A DNA stretch of 64,000 bases from Paeniglutamicibacter psychrophenolicus (GCF_017876575.1 NZ_JAGIOE010000001.1:2728001-2792000), one strand, 5' to 3'. Shown: positions 38,318-47,927, counted from the stretch's first letter. Notes: generated by a model from the sequence alone, not told the origin. Program-made: numbers and translations.

Positions 38318-39279
38318 ATTGCCCATTCCGAACACGCCCCTGCGGGCGCCGGATCCATTTCCGCTTGCACAAATCATTGGATTCCCTTGGGCCGGTGGGA
38401 CGTCATTGAAGTCGAGCTGCCTGCGACGGATGATGCCGCGTAGGTTGTGGCTTCCCTCAAGGCTGGTACCTGCCATGCGGCAGGCCGATCGAGCGAGGCC
38501 GGCAGATCCTTGGATGCTTGTCGTTGCACATGCCGGAGACGTGGTTGCTTCAACTTCCAGGCGAGGGCCGTCGTGTTCCTTGAAGATCTCCTTCGTCCCG
38601 ACTCGAAGCCGGATTGCATCTTGGGCCGGGATCGAGCGTGGCCGCTGTCTCCAATGGATTGCGTGTCGCTGCAGGCATCGACCATGTGCGCCACGCGGTA
38701 TGGCTGCGTGTGGCCGATGGACGGGGTTGAAGCGGCGGCGTGGCGCGGCATCACACCTTAGTGGTGATGGATCGTTGGAGCATCCCGGGAAGCAGCCCGA
38801 AGGGCGCAATCATCCCCGTCGTGCGCCATGAAAGTTGTTGGAGAGAGACAGCGCACGGTTTTGGTTGGAGATTCAAGTATCTACATTTAATGTTTAAATC
38901 AGCCGACGTGCCGCGGGCGCACCCGGCGCCGAGCAGCAGATTGCTTCGGACGCACATCATCCTGCGCAGGAGCTGGGAATTTCGAGAAAATTACTTGAGT
39001 GCGCCTAGGAATTTTTGCTCGGGCGTGTCGCGGGCGGTAGAAGGCCGCCCTTCCCGTCCTGCCCCGGAATTGCGCGGATGCCACCAAAGTGATTGATACG
39101 TCAAATTATCCAATGGGTGGAGATTAACCCTCTTGACGTTTGTATCTGGATATCTACAGAGGTTAGGGTTTCATTTTGGTAACACTCATTGCTCGCGGTA
39201 GGCCCAATCGGATGTCCCCAACGACAGACGCGGCGCACACAAAAGCGAGGTACCACACCTTGAATTGGGAGAATTCCAT
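38318..39279. other. 960-base gap without a convincing gene
   Basis: Open frames on both strands are out of character for real genes (many rare residues, no ribosome-binding sites). The right half (about 38870–39180) is richer in A/T and should hold the promoter of the surface protease. A TTGACG at 39133–39138 may be a -35 box, lying within an imperfect inverted repeat (TAACCCTCT … AGAGGTTA). The low-quality coding look may reflect a decayed gene. Confidence 0.35.
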
Positions 39280-42276
39280 ATGCACGATTCATCACGTGCT
39301 CTACTAAAGCGGGGCAGCATCGCCGCCGCGACCACGGCGTTGGTGATCGGCAGCAGCTTCGCTGCGCCGGCAATCGCCACCACCACGGCAAGCCCCGAGC
39401 CTGTATCCACGGAAATGTCGGCGGCCCCCACAGTCGAAAAACCGGAGAACGAGCCCAAAGCGGAACTGCCCGGCGGCCTCAAAGAGGCGCTCAAGCGTGA
39501 CCTGGGAATTTCGCCTGAGGAATTTGAAGAGCGTGGCGACATCGCTGCGTTGGCGGATGAGTTGCAGGTGCAACTCAAGCAGGCGGGGCTTGAAGCTACC
39601 TTCGAGCTTGCTGAAAAGACCATCAACGTGAGCGTGGAAGCATCCACATTTGAAGCCGTCACGAAAAAGCTCAACGAGCTGACCAAAGACATCACTGTCG
39701 ATCTAAACGTGGTCGCAGTAAAGCCGTTAGAAATTTCCGAAGCCGATGGTAAGTCATCGAATGATTCGGATTCGAAAGACGACAAGACCGTCGAGCACAA
39801 ACTTGATCATGATGAGGCGCCCAAAGCTACTCTTCCTGCCCCAACGAAGGGTGCAGAGCCCAAGGCTGAGGCGCCCAAGACTGAGTTGAAGGCTCCGAGG
39901 TCCGCAGAGGCATTGCTTGACGCGTTTGTTGAGAGCGTAGACGCAGATTCCGTCGCCCAGCTACAAGCAGTCATGGAGACACGAGACGGATTTGTCATCC
40001 GAAGTGGTGGGCCGGCAACCGTCGAATCGCCCACTCCGACGCCCAGTAACGCGCGCCTGCTTAGGGTGCCGCAGCCTGAGAAGTTGAGCCCCGCTGAATT
40101 TGCTGATCAATTCGTTAATGTCACCTTCGAAGCGTCGAAGGGTCCGGCGAAGGCCGCGGACGCAAGCGATGTGCTTGGTGGGATGGGTTACGGGGCTCCC
40201 TTCGGCGCTCCGGGAAGTTACGCACTGTGTTCAATTGGATTCAACGGCTTCAATGGGGCTGGCGAGGCGGCCGCAATTTCGGCGGGCCATTGCACGCACG
40301 ATGGAGCCATCAAGGACGTACAGATCATCGAGCACGACGCTCCGAATGATCCTTCCGGGATTGGCTCTGATCTAGGGACCTTTGGCTTCTCTCAGTTCGG
40401 TGGACCGGGTAACTCCGGTATCCCCGGATGGACGAATACTACGCCCCCCAAGGATTACACCAACGTCGGAACCGACATCGCCGTCATCGACAAGATCAAC
40501 CCGGAGTTGACGCAGCCTGCCTTAGTTACCAAGTGGGGAAAAGGTGTTGACGAGCGCGAATCCAGCACCAAGGTCACTGGGGTTGCTTCGGCCATTATCG
40601 GCACCGACATTTGCAAGTCCGGTCGCACCACGGGTTGGCAGTGCGGCACTGTAGATGAAGTCGGTGTCTTTGTCGTGGGCGGCTACAAGCCCGGCACGGA
40701 CGTTCGTGGTGTATCAGGTTTTGGAATGATGAATCCCGGTTTCACGAAAGCCAACGAGGGTGATTCCGGTGGTGCCGCCATTGCTGGCGGAAACGCCGTG
40801 GGTGTTACCAGCGCGATTGGCCAGAGCGAAGATCCAGAAACTCATGTGGTTTACGATCGTGCGTACTTTACCGACATCAAGGATGGCCTGAAGCACACCG
40901 CCGGCTACTCCATCGCACTGTTCCTGAACGCACCTGCCGTTGCCACTCCGGCAAGCGGCTCGAACGTCTCCGCGGGTGAAACCCTCAACGGCACCGTGGC
41001 AGGCGCACCGACCGGTTCGACAGTGCGGATCAAGTCGGCCGGCCAGAAGGACATTTCCGCGAAGGTCGCCAACGGCAAGTTCAGCTTCAAGGCGCCGGCC
41101 AAGTTCGGCAAGTTCGACTTCACCCTGCAGACGATCAACGGACACAACGAGTCCACGATCACCGCAGGATCGTTCAACGTCGTCATCGGCGCCCCGGCCA
41201 TCACCACCCCGAAGAACGACGCCACGCTCAACGCACCGGTGTCCACCATCTCGGGTACCGGCGTCGTCGGAGCCACCGTGACCCTCACCGGCGATGCCAC
41301 CGGCACCGCCAAGGTCGCAGCGGACGGCACCTGGAGCGTCAAGCTTGCCTTGGCACTGTCCTACGGCGAACACTCGATCTCCGCGACCCAGGCGCGAGAC
41401 GGCCAGACCTCGAAGGCAGTTACCAGCGCCTTCAAGATCCAGCTTGTTGCCCCGGCCATCACCACCCCGGCCAACGGCAAGACCTACACCGAGGCACAGA
41501 AGGTGATTGCCGGTACCGGCGTCGCCGGCGCCGAGGTCAAGCTGACTCTGCCCGATGCCGAGCAGGCCTCCGCGGCTGCCACGCAGCTGGTCACCGTCGG
41601 CAACGACGGCAAGTGGAGCTTCACGCTGGAAGACGATGCCGCCCTGTCCTACGGGTCGCACAGCGTCACCGCCGTGCAGAGCGTCGGGGAAACCACCTCG
41701 GCCGCCGCAAAGAGCAGCTTCAAGGTGGTCCCGGTCGCCCCGTCGATCGATTCGCCGACCGATGGCCAGAAGTTCGCCTTTGACGAGGCCCCGAAGACCA
41801 TCAGCGGCTTCGGCATCAACGGTGCCACCATCAAGGTGACTATCGGCGACACCGAGCTCACCGCAACGGTTGCCGACGGCGCCTGGACCGTCCTGGTTCC
41901 GGCCGATCTCAAGTCCGGCGACCACAAGGTCACCGCCGTGCAGGTCATTGACGAGGTTGCCTCGGCATCCACGTCGATCTCCTTCGCCCTGGCGGCCGAG
42001 CCGAAGCCGGAGCCGACCGAGGAGCCGACCGCATCGCCGGAGCCTTCCGAGGAGCCGACCGCATCGCCGAAGCCCAGCCAGGAACCGGAGCCTTCCAAGG
42101 CACCGGTAGTCCCGCAGGGCAACACCAACGACGATGACAGCGACAGCGACCCACTGGCCAACACCGGCCCGAACGCCGCATTGCCGTTCATCGCCACCGG
42201 CGGCGTCCTGCTGGTCGCAGGCGGAGCGTTCCTGCTCTTCCGCCGCAAGAACACCAACGGGCACCACGGTGCCTAA
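39280..42276 (+). CDS. cell-wall-anchored S1-family serine protease with Ig-like repeats
   Basis: Exported protein of 998 residues. Order: signal peptide (about 1–35); a prodomain-like region (about 55–150) resembling the alpha-lytic/streptogrisin prosegment; an acidic linker; a chymotrypsin-fold protease with H337 (SAGHC), D399 (GTDIAVID) and S496 (NEGDSGGAA); four Ig-like repeats starting near 549, 637, 723 and 819, each opening with an APxIxxP-type motif; a Pro/Glu/Ser-rich spacer; and the sortase signal LANTG (959–963) followed by a hydrophobic helix and RRK tail. ATG at 39280 follows GGGAGA. Base composition changes near 40910: the protease half is less GC-rich than the repeat half, suggesting a fusion. 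Confidence 0.85.
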   Translation: MHDSSRALLKRGSIAAATTALVIGSSFAAPAIATTTASPEPVSTEMSAAPTVEKPENEPKAELPGGLKEALKRDLGISPEEFEERGDIAALADELQVQLKQAGLEATFELAEKTINVSVEASTFEAVTKKLNELTKDITVDLNVVAVKPLEISEADGKSSNDSDSKDDKTVEHKLDHDEAPKATLPAPTKGAEPKAEAPKTELKAPRSAEALLDAFVESVDADSVAQLQAVMETRDGFVIRSGGPATVESPTPTPSNARLLRVPQPEKLSPAEFADQFVNVTFEASKGPAKAADASDVLGGMGYGAPFGAPGSYALCSIGFNGFNGAGEAAAISAGHCTHDGAIKDVQIIEHDAPNDPSGIGSDLGTFGFSQFGGPGNSGIPGWTNTTPPKDYTNVGTDIAVIDKINPELTQPALVTKWGKGVDERESSTKVTGVASAIIGTDICKSGRTTGWQCGTVDEVGVFVVGGYKPGTDVRGVSGFGMMNPGFTKANEGDSGGAAIAGGNAVGVTSAIGQSEDPETHVVYDRAYFTDIKDGLKHTAGYSIALFLNAPAVATPASGSNVSAGETLNGTVAGAPTGSTVRIKSAGQKDISAKVANGKFSFKAPAKFGKFDFTLQTINGHNESTITAGSFNVVIGAPAITTPKNDATLNAPVSTISGTGVVGATVTLTGDATGTAKVAADGTWSVKLALALSYGEHSISATQARDGQTSKAVTSAFKIQLVAPAITTPANGKTYTEAQKVIAGTGVAGAEVKLTLPDAEQASAAATQLVTVGNDGKWSFTLEDDAALSYGSHSVTAVQSVGETTSAAAKSSFKVVPVAPSIDSPTDGQKFAFDEAPKTISGFGINGATIKVTIGDTELTATVADGAWTVLVPADLKSGDHKVTAVQVIDEVASASTSISFALAAEPKPEPTEEPTASPEPSEEPTASPKPSQEPEPSKAPVVPQGNTNDDDSDSDPLANTGPNAALPFIATGGVLLVAGGAFLLFRRKNTNGHHGA

Positions 42277-42312
42277 CCACGTGGTTCCCGGCTAGCCGAG
42301 AACCGTGAGCGG

Positions 42313-42354
42313 GGGGCCTTTCGTGGAATTGCTTGCAATTCCGGGGGAGGCCCC
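42313..42354 (+). terminator. terminator after the surface protease
   Basis: Outer stem GGGGCCT/AGGCCCC enclosing an inner GAATTGC/GCAATTC hairpin, followed by TTCCGCTTTT. Thirty-six bases after the protease stop. Confidence 0.7.
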
Positions 42355-42436
42355 TTCCGCTTTTCCCACAAGCCTTTCAGCAAACACCCCGGATGGGCCC
42401 CTAGACTCGGCCCCCAGAAGAAGGTGGTCAACACAC

Positions 42437-42997
42437 ATGAAGAACCCCACGACACGCGTTGCCCTGGGCGGGGCCGCACTGGCCGCGGCGCTGCTGCTTT
42501 CGGCTTGCGGTTCCGAGGCCGGTGCCCCGGCCTCCTCCGATCCGACAGCCTCGACATCCGTCAGCACCGCCCCCGAGCAGAGCCAGGACCCCCAATTGCT
42601 CCAACTTAACGAAACCCTCAAGGACACCCTGGGGGACAAGTACTCCGAGGCGTGGATCGCCGACAACAAGCTGAACGTCGCGGTCACCGACAAGGCCGCC
42701 GAGGCCATCGTCACCGAGGCCGGCGCGGTGGCGCACCTGGCCAAGTACTCCGCGGCCGAACTTGATGCCGCGATCGGCAAGGTCATGGCCTGGCAGCGCG
42801 AGCAGGGCGGAGCCGTCGCCACCGCCATCCACCGCTACGTCCCCTCCGGGCGCAACGGATCGATCACCCTGGCCGTGGACCCGGCCCAGCTCGAAACCAT
42901 CAAGAAGGGCCTGGCCGCAGACGATGTCACCGGCGGCATCTCCCTGGTCTTCCAGGAATCGGCAGGACCGGCCTCCCCGGCGGCAGGCACCAGCTAG
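42437..42997 (+). CDS. lipoprotein resembling a free-standing S1-protease prodomain
   Basis: Exported lipoprotein of 186 residues with lipobox LSAC and lipidated C24. The mature part (DKYSEAWIADNKLNVAVTDKA, then AVAHLAKYSAAELDAAIGK) resembles the propeptide of streptogrisin/alpha-lytic proteases, which act as foldase and inhibitor. No protease domain follows, so this would be a prodomain alone, tethered to the membrane. It lies 160 bases after the surface S1 protease and before the second lepB. Role as inhibitor or folding aid of an S1 protease is an inference; another possibility is an unrelated small lipoprotein. Confidence 0.55.
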   Translation: MKNPTTRVALGGAALAAALLLSACGSEAGAPASSDPTASTSVSTAPEQSQDPQLLQLNETLKDTLGDKYSEAWIADNKLNVAVTDKAAEAIVTEAGAVAHLAKYSAAELDAAIGKVMAWQREQGGAVATAIHRYVPSGRNGSITLAVDPAQLETIKKGLAADDVTGGISLVFQESAGPASPAAGTS

Positions 42998-43182
42998 ATC
43001 GTGCCGCGGTGTGTGGCGCGCCGCGGCATTCGCAGGCGCGCCACGGACGGCTCCCACTTGCCGTGCGACGTAGGGTGGTAGCTGAGGGATCGTGATTCGT
43101 TCCCGCTTTCCCTCCGGGGGCGGGCGGGCGCGGTGACGGCCCGCATTGCCAGAGACAAGAACTTGAAAGGGCCTGCACCCAC

Positions 43183-43899
43183 GTGAGCCACGCCAGCGAC
43201 CCAGCCGCAACACCGGAGCAACCGGGCAAGAAGAGAAATCCCGTATGGGCAGCGGTCCGCGAGGTCCTGATCATCGTCGTGGTCGCCCTGGTGATCTCGC
43301 TGGTCGTCAAGACGTTCTTCTTCCGCGCCTTCTACATTCCCTCGGGGTCGATGGAAGAAACGCTGCAGGTCAACGACCGCATCTTTGCCAACCTCATGGC
43401 CCCGGGCCCCTTTGAACTCAACCGCGGGGACGTGGTGGTCTTCCGCGACGAGGAGGGCTGGCTGCCCCCGATCCCCGCCACGGCCACCAACCCGGTGACC
43501 GAGTTCTTCACCTTCGTCGGCCTGGTCCCGGACCCTTCCAACCAGCACCTGATCAAGCGGATCATCGGCATGCCGGGGGATACCGTGAGCTGCTGCTCCG
43601 CCGACGGGAAACTGACGGTCAACGGCACGGAAATCACCGAGCCCTACATCTTCCCGGGGGACAACCCCTCGGACTCCGAGTTCACCAAGACCGTGCCCGA
43701 GGGCAAGATCTGGGTCATGGGGGACCACCGCGCGGCCTCGGCTGACTCCCGCTACCACGAGGACCTGCAGGGCGGTTTCGTGGACATCTCCTCCGTCGAG
43801 GGACGCGCCGCGGTGATCTCCTGGCCACTGGACCGCCTCGGTTCGATCTCCGGGCACCACGAGGTCTTCGCCAACGTCCCGGTCCCGGCCAGCAAATGA
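43183..43899 (+). CDS. lepB: signal peptidase I (second copy)
   Basis: Protein of 238 residues: cytoplasmic start of about 25 residues, a transmembrane helix (about 31–50) and the catalytic dyad S56 (IPSGSMEETL) and K125 (LIKRIIGMPGD). This is the copy normally found before rnhB. It starts with GTG and its stop overlaps rnhB by four bases. The presence of two copies in one locus is common in Actinobacteria. Confidence 0.94.
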   Translation: MSHASDPAATPEQPGKKRNPVWAAVREVLIIVVVALVISLVVKTFFFRAFYIPSGSMEETLQVNDRIFANLMAPGPFELNRGDVVVFRDEEGWLPPIPATATNPVTEFFTFVGLVPDPSNQHLIKRIIGMPGDTVSCCSADGKLTVNGTEITEPYIFPGDNPSDSEFTKTVPEGKIWVMGDHRAASADSRYHEDLQGGFVDISSVEGRAAVISWPLDRLGSISGHHEVFANVPVPASK

Positions 43900-44636
43900 G
43901 CTCGGTCCCACCGACCCTGCAACACGAACTGGCCCTGGCCGCTGCCGGCGGCCACCGCTTCATCGGCGCCGCCGACGAGGTGGGGCGCGGTTCGCTGGCC
44001 GGGCCGGTGTCCGTGGGCTACGTCGTGATCGACCCCGCGGCGGTTCCCGAGCTGCCCGGGGTGCGCGATTCGAAGCTGCTTTCCGATGCCGTGCGCCACG
44101 AGCTGGTCCCGGTGATCAAGTCCTGGGCCGCTGCCTGGGGCGTGGGGCACGCCAGTGCCGCGGAGATCGACGCACTGGGCCTGGTACCTGCGCTGCGCCT
44201 GGCCGGGTACCGTGCCGCCACCGCCGCGCACCGGGTGCAGCAGGCGGACGCGGTGCTGCTGGACGGGAACCTCGACTGGCTCTCGGCCACCGTCCAACCC
44301 ACGCTGCTCGATTCCCTGGTGCCCGGTTTCGGGGAACCGGAGGACATTGACGGGCTGCTGATCCCGGTCCGCACCCTGATCAAGGGCGACCTGCTGGCGC
44401 TGTCCATCGCCGCGGCCTCCGTTTTGGCCAAAGTCGAACGTGACGACCTCATGGATGGGTACGATCGCGATTACCCGGCGTACGGTTGGATACAGAACAA
44501 GGGGTATGGCACCACCGCCCACCGGGCGGGCATCCTCGCGCACGGCGCGAGCGAGTACCACCGCAAGACCTGGCAGCTGACACCCAAGTCGCCGGGAACA
44601 ACCAGCAAGGCGAAGGGCGAGGGGAGAACACCATGA
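43896..44636 (+). CDS. rnhB: ribonuclease HII
   Basis: Protein of 246 residues. RNase HII removes ribonucleotides from DNA and RNA primers. Catalytic acidic residues are visible in GAADEVGRGSLAGPV (near residue 27) and DSKLL, and in VLLDGNLD. Overlaps both lepB and the downstream DUF2469 gene by four bases, so all three are translationally coupled. Confidence 0.95.
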   Translation: MSSVPPTLQHELALAAAGGHRFIGAADEVGRGSLAGPVSVGYVVIDPAAVPELPGVRDSKLLSDAVRHELVPVIKSWAAAWGVGHASAAEIDALGLVPALRLAGYRAATAAHRVQQADAVLLDGNLDWLSATVQPTLLDSLVPGFGEPEDIDGLLIPVRTLIKGDLLALSIAAASVLAKVERDDLMDGYDRDYPAYGWIQNKGYGTTAHRAGILAHGASEYHRKTWQLTPKSPGTTSKAKGEGRTP

Positions 44637-44953
44637 GTGCCGAAGACCTGGAAAACTACGAAGCGGAACTCGAGCTGCAGCTCTACCGCGAATACAAGGA
44701 CGTGGCGAACCTCTTCAATTACGTCGTGGAAACCGAGCGGCGTTTTTACCTGGCCAACAACGTGGACCTCAAGACCCGGTCGGCCGACGGCGAGGTCTTC
44801 TTCGACCTCACGCTCACCGACGCCTGGGTCTGGGACGTCTACCGCACCGGCCGTTTCGTGCAGTCGGTGCGCATCGTGACCTTCAAGGACGTGAACATCG
44901 AGGAACTGAACCGCGTCGATGATCTGTCCATCCCCAAGGACGGGCTGAACTAG
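44633..44953 (+). CDS. DUF2469 family protein
   Basis: Protein of 106 residues starting MSAEDLENYEAELELQLYRE, a highly conserved actinobacterial family always near rnhB and yraN. Function unknown. It overlaps rnhB by four bases. In related genomes it is usually followed closely by yraN; here five accessory genes separate them. Confidence 0.93.
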   Translation: MSAEDLENYEAELELQLYREYKDVANLFNYVVETERRFYLANNVDLKTRSADGEVFFDLTLTDAWVWDVYRTGRFVQSVRIVTFKDVNIEELNRVDDLSIPKDGLN

Positions 44954-45082
44954 GCCGCACCGCCATCTGCCCCCGATGCCGCGCACGCGTTTCGTGCCCG
45001 GACTCGGGGGCATTGTCGTTTGCGGCGACGCTGCTACGCTCGATCGAAACATGGATCCGGGCCCCAAGGCGAGGAAGCACGC

Positions 45083-46054
45083 ATGAACGAGCAGCCAGGC
45101 ACCGAGAACCCCGACGGGGAAAACACAGGGGCACAGGAAGCCGGGAAGGTGTCCTTCGGCAGGATATCGGGCGGCAGCAGGAACGGGCTGCCCTTCCTCA
45201 GCACGCTGTCCTTCGAATCCGACGCCGGGGCCCCGGACGCCGGGGCCGGCAGGCAGGCCTTCGAGTCCGCAATCGCCGGCCTGAACACCGCGCTGCACGA
45301 ATACGGCCGGGTGCTGGGGACCCGCGCGCCGGACTTTGCTTCCGCACCGGGGCAGGGGAATCCAGACTCCGAGGTGCTGGCCGCCTCCGACACGGTGCAC
45401 AACGCGCTCGATGCCCTGGGCCAGGGCCACCGCGCCTGGACCGGCCGCTCGTTCCTGGAAGGCCCGCTGTATCGCGAGGTGCCGTTCGAACCCGGGGATC
45501 CGGATGCCTGGGCGCGGATGCTCGAAGCGGACGAGCTCGCCCGGGACCAGGAAGGGGATCGCTTCGGGCCGCGGCTCGATGAAGTGGGCGCCACGGTGCT
45601 GCTGGGCAGGTTGCTGCACGAGAGTGCGCACGAGGTGCTGCACCTGGGGACCGCGACGGTGCACAGCAACGGGGTGCTGTTGTCCTTCGACTACCTGAAC
45701 CTGCGCGGCGCCCACGAGGACGCCCTCGGCTGGTACCGGCGCAGCCACGAGAACCTCGGTGCCGTCGAACTCGCCCTGGAGCTGCTGGACCCCGCCACCG
45801 GGACCGGTTACCCCGGTGAGGTGCACGGGGGCGAGGGGAACGTGGAGCGCGGGTGCTACCGGCTGACCCACCGCTTCTGGATGTCGCGCGCCCTGGACGC
45901 CGACATGCTCACCGGAACCTTCACGGTCAGCGGCGCGCCCACCGCAGAGGGGCGCACCGAACCGCTGGCAATCGGGTTCGAGCTGGACACCGCGGTGCTG
46001 CGCGAGGCCGCCACCGGCATCCGCGCCTTCGGGAACCAAACACCGGGCGGCTGA
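45083..46054 (+). CDS. uncharacterised protein, paralogue A of a three-member local family
   Basis: Cytoplasmic protein of 323 residues without a signal peptide. It is clearly related to the gene at 48635 over nearly the whole length: shared features include a helical N-terminal half (AFESAIAGLNTAL), the core GATVLLGRLLH…HSNGVLLSFDYLNLRG (about 170–215), LTHRFW and the C-terminal end LREAATGIRAFGNQTPGG. GAGGAAG precedes the ATG at 45083. First gene of the five-gene insertion between DUF2469 and yraN. I do not recognise the family. Confidence 0.7.
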   Translation: MNEQPGTENPDGENTGAQEAGKVSFGRISGGSRNGLPFLSTLSFESDAGAPDAGAGRQAFESAIAGLNTALHEYGRVLGTRAPDFASAPGQGNPDSEVLAASDTVHNALDALGQGHRAWTGRSFLEGPLYREVPFEPGDPDAWARMLEADELARDQEGDRFGPRLDEVGATVLLGRLLHESAHEVLHLGTATVHSNGVLLSFDYLNLRGAHEDALGWYRRSHENLGAVELALELLDPATGTGYPGEVHGGEGNVERGCYRLTHRFWMSRALDADMLTGTFTVSGAPTAEGRTEPLAIGFELDTAVLREAATGIRAFGNQTPGG

Positions 46055-46269
46055 GGCGTTCCGCACAGTTGATTGCAGAACTTCACATCTCCTTTTGGCG
46101 GTGCTGGCCACTACCAACGCGCCAACAAAATGAGTACATTGAACCGTAATATCGCGTTCTAATTCAGATCATCCATTCGTCGCACGTATGGTTGATCCAA
46201 TGCCTTCGCCGGGCCGCCACAGCGGCCGAGCGCGGCATCGAGCAAAACCAGGACCATTGGGGGATCCGA

Positions 46270-47925
46270 GTGCAAAAGAAGAGAATCGCCGCAGTGCTGG
46301 CACTGGCCATCGCCGTGACCGGAAGCAGCACCGGATTCGTGTCGCCGGCGACCAGCCAGGTCCTCGCTCCGGCCGCGACAACGACCGGGACGATGCCGAC
46401 GTTGCTCGAACCGATGATGGGCTCGCCCGTGGGCATCGCCGCGAAAAAGGTGAACCTGAAGAAGGCCACCACCAACAACCTGAACCTGCGCAAGTCGCGC
46501 AGCGCCAAGGCCAAGGTCCTGCTGGTGATCCCGAAGAGCGCCGCGGTGGCCGTCACCGAGACCATCGGCACCTGGAGCAAGACCACGTACAAGGGCAAGG
46601 CCGGTTGGGTTGCCTCCAAGTACCTGAAGAACGCTCCCGCCGCGAAGAAGCCGGCACCCCAAAAGGCCGCACCCCAGGCGAAGGCCAAGCCCTCCGCCCT
46701 TAAGATCACCAAGAACAACCTCAACCTGCGCCAGGGCAAGAGCACCAAGACCAAGGCGTTGGTGACCATCCCGAAGAACACCACAATCACCGTCACCGCG
46801 ACCAGCGGCACCTGGAGCCAGACGAAGTACAAGGGCAAGACCGGCTGGGTGGCCTCCAGCTACCTCAAGAACGCCCCCGCCGCCAAGAAACCGGCACCCA
46901 AGCCACAGTCCGCCACGCACAGGTACACCACCGCCTTCACCACGCTGCGCAAGGGCGCATCGAAGACCAGCGAATCGCTTGGGGCCTACCAGCGCCGTGC
47001 CAAAGTTGAATACCTCGCGGCCTCCGGGTCCTGGACCAGGGTCAAGGTCTCTGGAAAGACCGGCTACATCGAATCCGCCCACCTTTCCAAGACCAACCCC
47101 GCCATCGTGAACCGCTGGCTGAAATCCACGCAGGTCGTGTACGCGGGGACAAACAACAAGTCGGCCAGGGTCACCACGGTGAAGCAGCACGCGAAGGTCG
47201 AATGGCTGCGCACCATTGGCGACTGGACCGGCATCCGGACGGGCAACGGCAACGGCTGGGTGCCGACCTCGACGCTGTCCAAGAGCACCATCGGCCCCAC
47301 CACCGCCAAGCCCCCGACACCCCGGGCCACCTACCGCTGGACCACGGCACCGGTCAACATCCGCAAGGGGTCGGACACCGGGCACAAGAGCCTGGGCCTG
47401 GTCCCGGCCAACGAGCGGGTCACCTACCTCAAAACCGCCAACGGCTGGTCGAACGTGGTCTCCTCCAAGGGCACCGGCTGGATCTCCAACCAATACCTGG
47501 ACAAGGAAGGCCAGCACTCCTTCGCCGTCTACGGGACCCTGCGCAAGGGGCAATCGGCGTACTACATCCTCAAGGGCAAGACCTCGAAGGAAACCAAGAC
47601 AACGATCGCCTCCCACCGCATGTACCTGCAGCCGAACAAGACCTGGCTCTCCTACGTCATCCCCAGCAAGAGCGCCTCCGACAAGGTGGTTGTCGAGCGG
47701 ATGGAAATCAAGCCGGCCAGCTACCGGGCGACCGTGGTGAACATGGACAAGTGGGAGCGCTTTGACCCCAACAAGCCGCTGGCCGACCAGAACTACAACC
47801 GCGTGCTGGTCACCGACAGGGACGGCCACAGGTCCTGGGCCTACCTGGGATCGAAGAAGATCGGCAGCTACCTGACCAAAAACGGAATCCGTGTGACTTC
47901 CGGCGACTACCTGAAGAGGTTCTGA
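46270..47925 (+). CDS. exported protein with five SH3b repeats and a gamma-glutamylcyclotransferase-like domain
   Basis: Protein of 551 residues with a signal peptide (AAVLALAIAVTG) and five bacterial SH3 repeats at about 60–125, 145–210, 220–275, 285–345 and 365–415; each has an LNLR/LRK/NIRKG-type start and a TGW(V/I)xSxYL-type end. The C-terminal part (about 420–540) starts FAVYGTLRKGQ, the signature of the gamma-glutamylcyclotransferase/AIG2 fold, and contains MDKWERF at the place of the catalytic glutamate. SH3b repeats bind the cell wall or peptides. GTG at 46270 follows GGGGGA. Such a fusion, outside the cell, is unusual. Downstream gene starts two bases after the stop. Confidence 0.75.
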   Translation: MQKKRIAAVLALAIAVTGSSTGFVSPATSQVLAPAATTTGTMPTLLEPMMGSPVGIAAKKVNLKKATTNNLNLRKSRSAKAKVLLVIPKSAAVAVTETIGTWSKTTYKGKAGWVASKYLKNAPAAKKPAPQKAAPQAKAKPSALKITKNNLNLRQGKSTKTKALVTIPKNTTITVTATSGTWSQTKYKGKTGWVASSYLKNAPAAKKPAPKPQSATHRYTTAFTTLRKGASKTSESLGAYQRRAKVEYLAASGSWTRVKVSGKTGYIESAHLSKTNPAIVNRWLKSTQVVYAGTNNKSARVTTVKQHAKVEWLRTIGDWTGIRTGNGNGWVPTSTLSKSTIGPTTAKPPTPRATYRWTTAPVNIRKGSDTGHKSLGLVPANERVTYLKTANGWSNVVSSKGTGWISNQYLDKEGQHSFAVYGTLRKGQSAYYILKGKTSKETKTTIASHRMYLQPNKTWLSYVIPSKSASDKVVVERMEIKPASYRATVVNMDKWERFDPNKPLADQNYNRVLVTDRDGHRSWAYLGSKKIGSYLTKNGIRVTSGDYLKRF

Positions 47926-47927
47926 GC

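Noticed and set aside
38374-38754. Minus-strand open frame in the gap after the first lepB
   Set aside because: No ribosome-binding site, no recognisable motif and an odd Ser/Arg/Thr-rich composition.
42001-42110. Short repeated codons for Glu-Pro-Thr/Ser near the end of the surface protease, looking like a DNA repeat
   Set aside because: They encode the Pro/Glu/Ser-rich wall-spanning spacer before the sorting signal; no separate element is needed.
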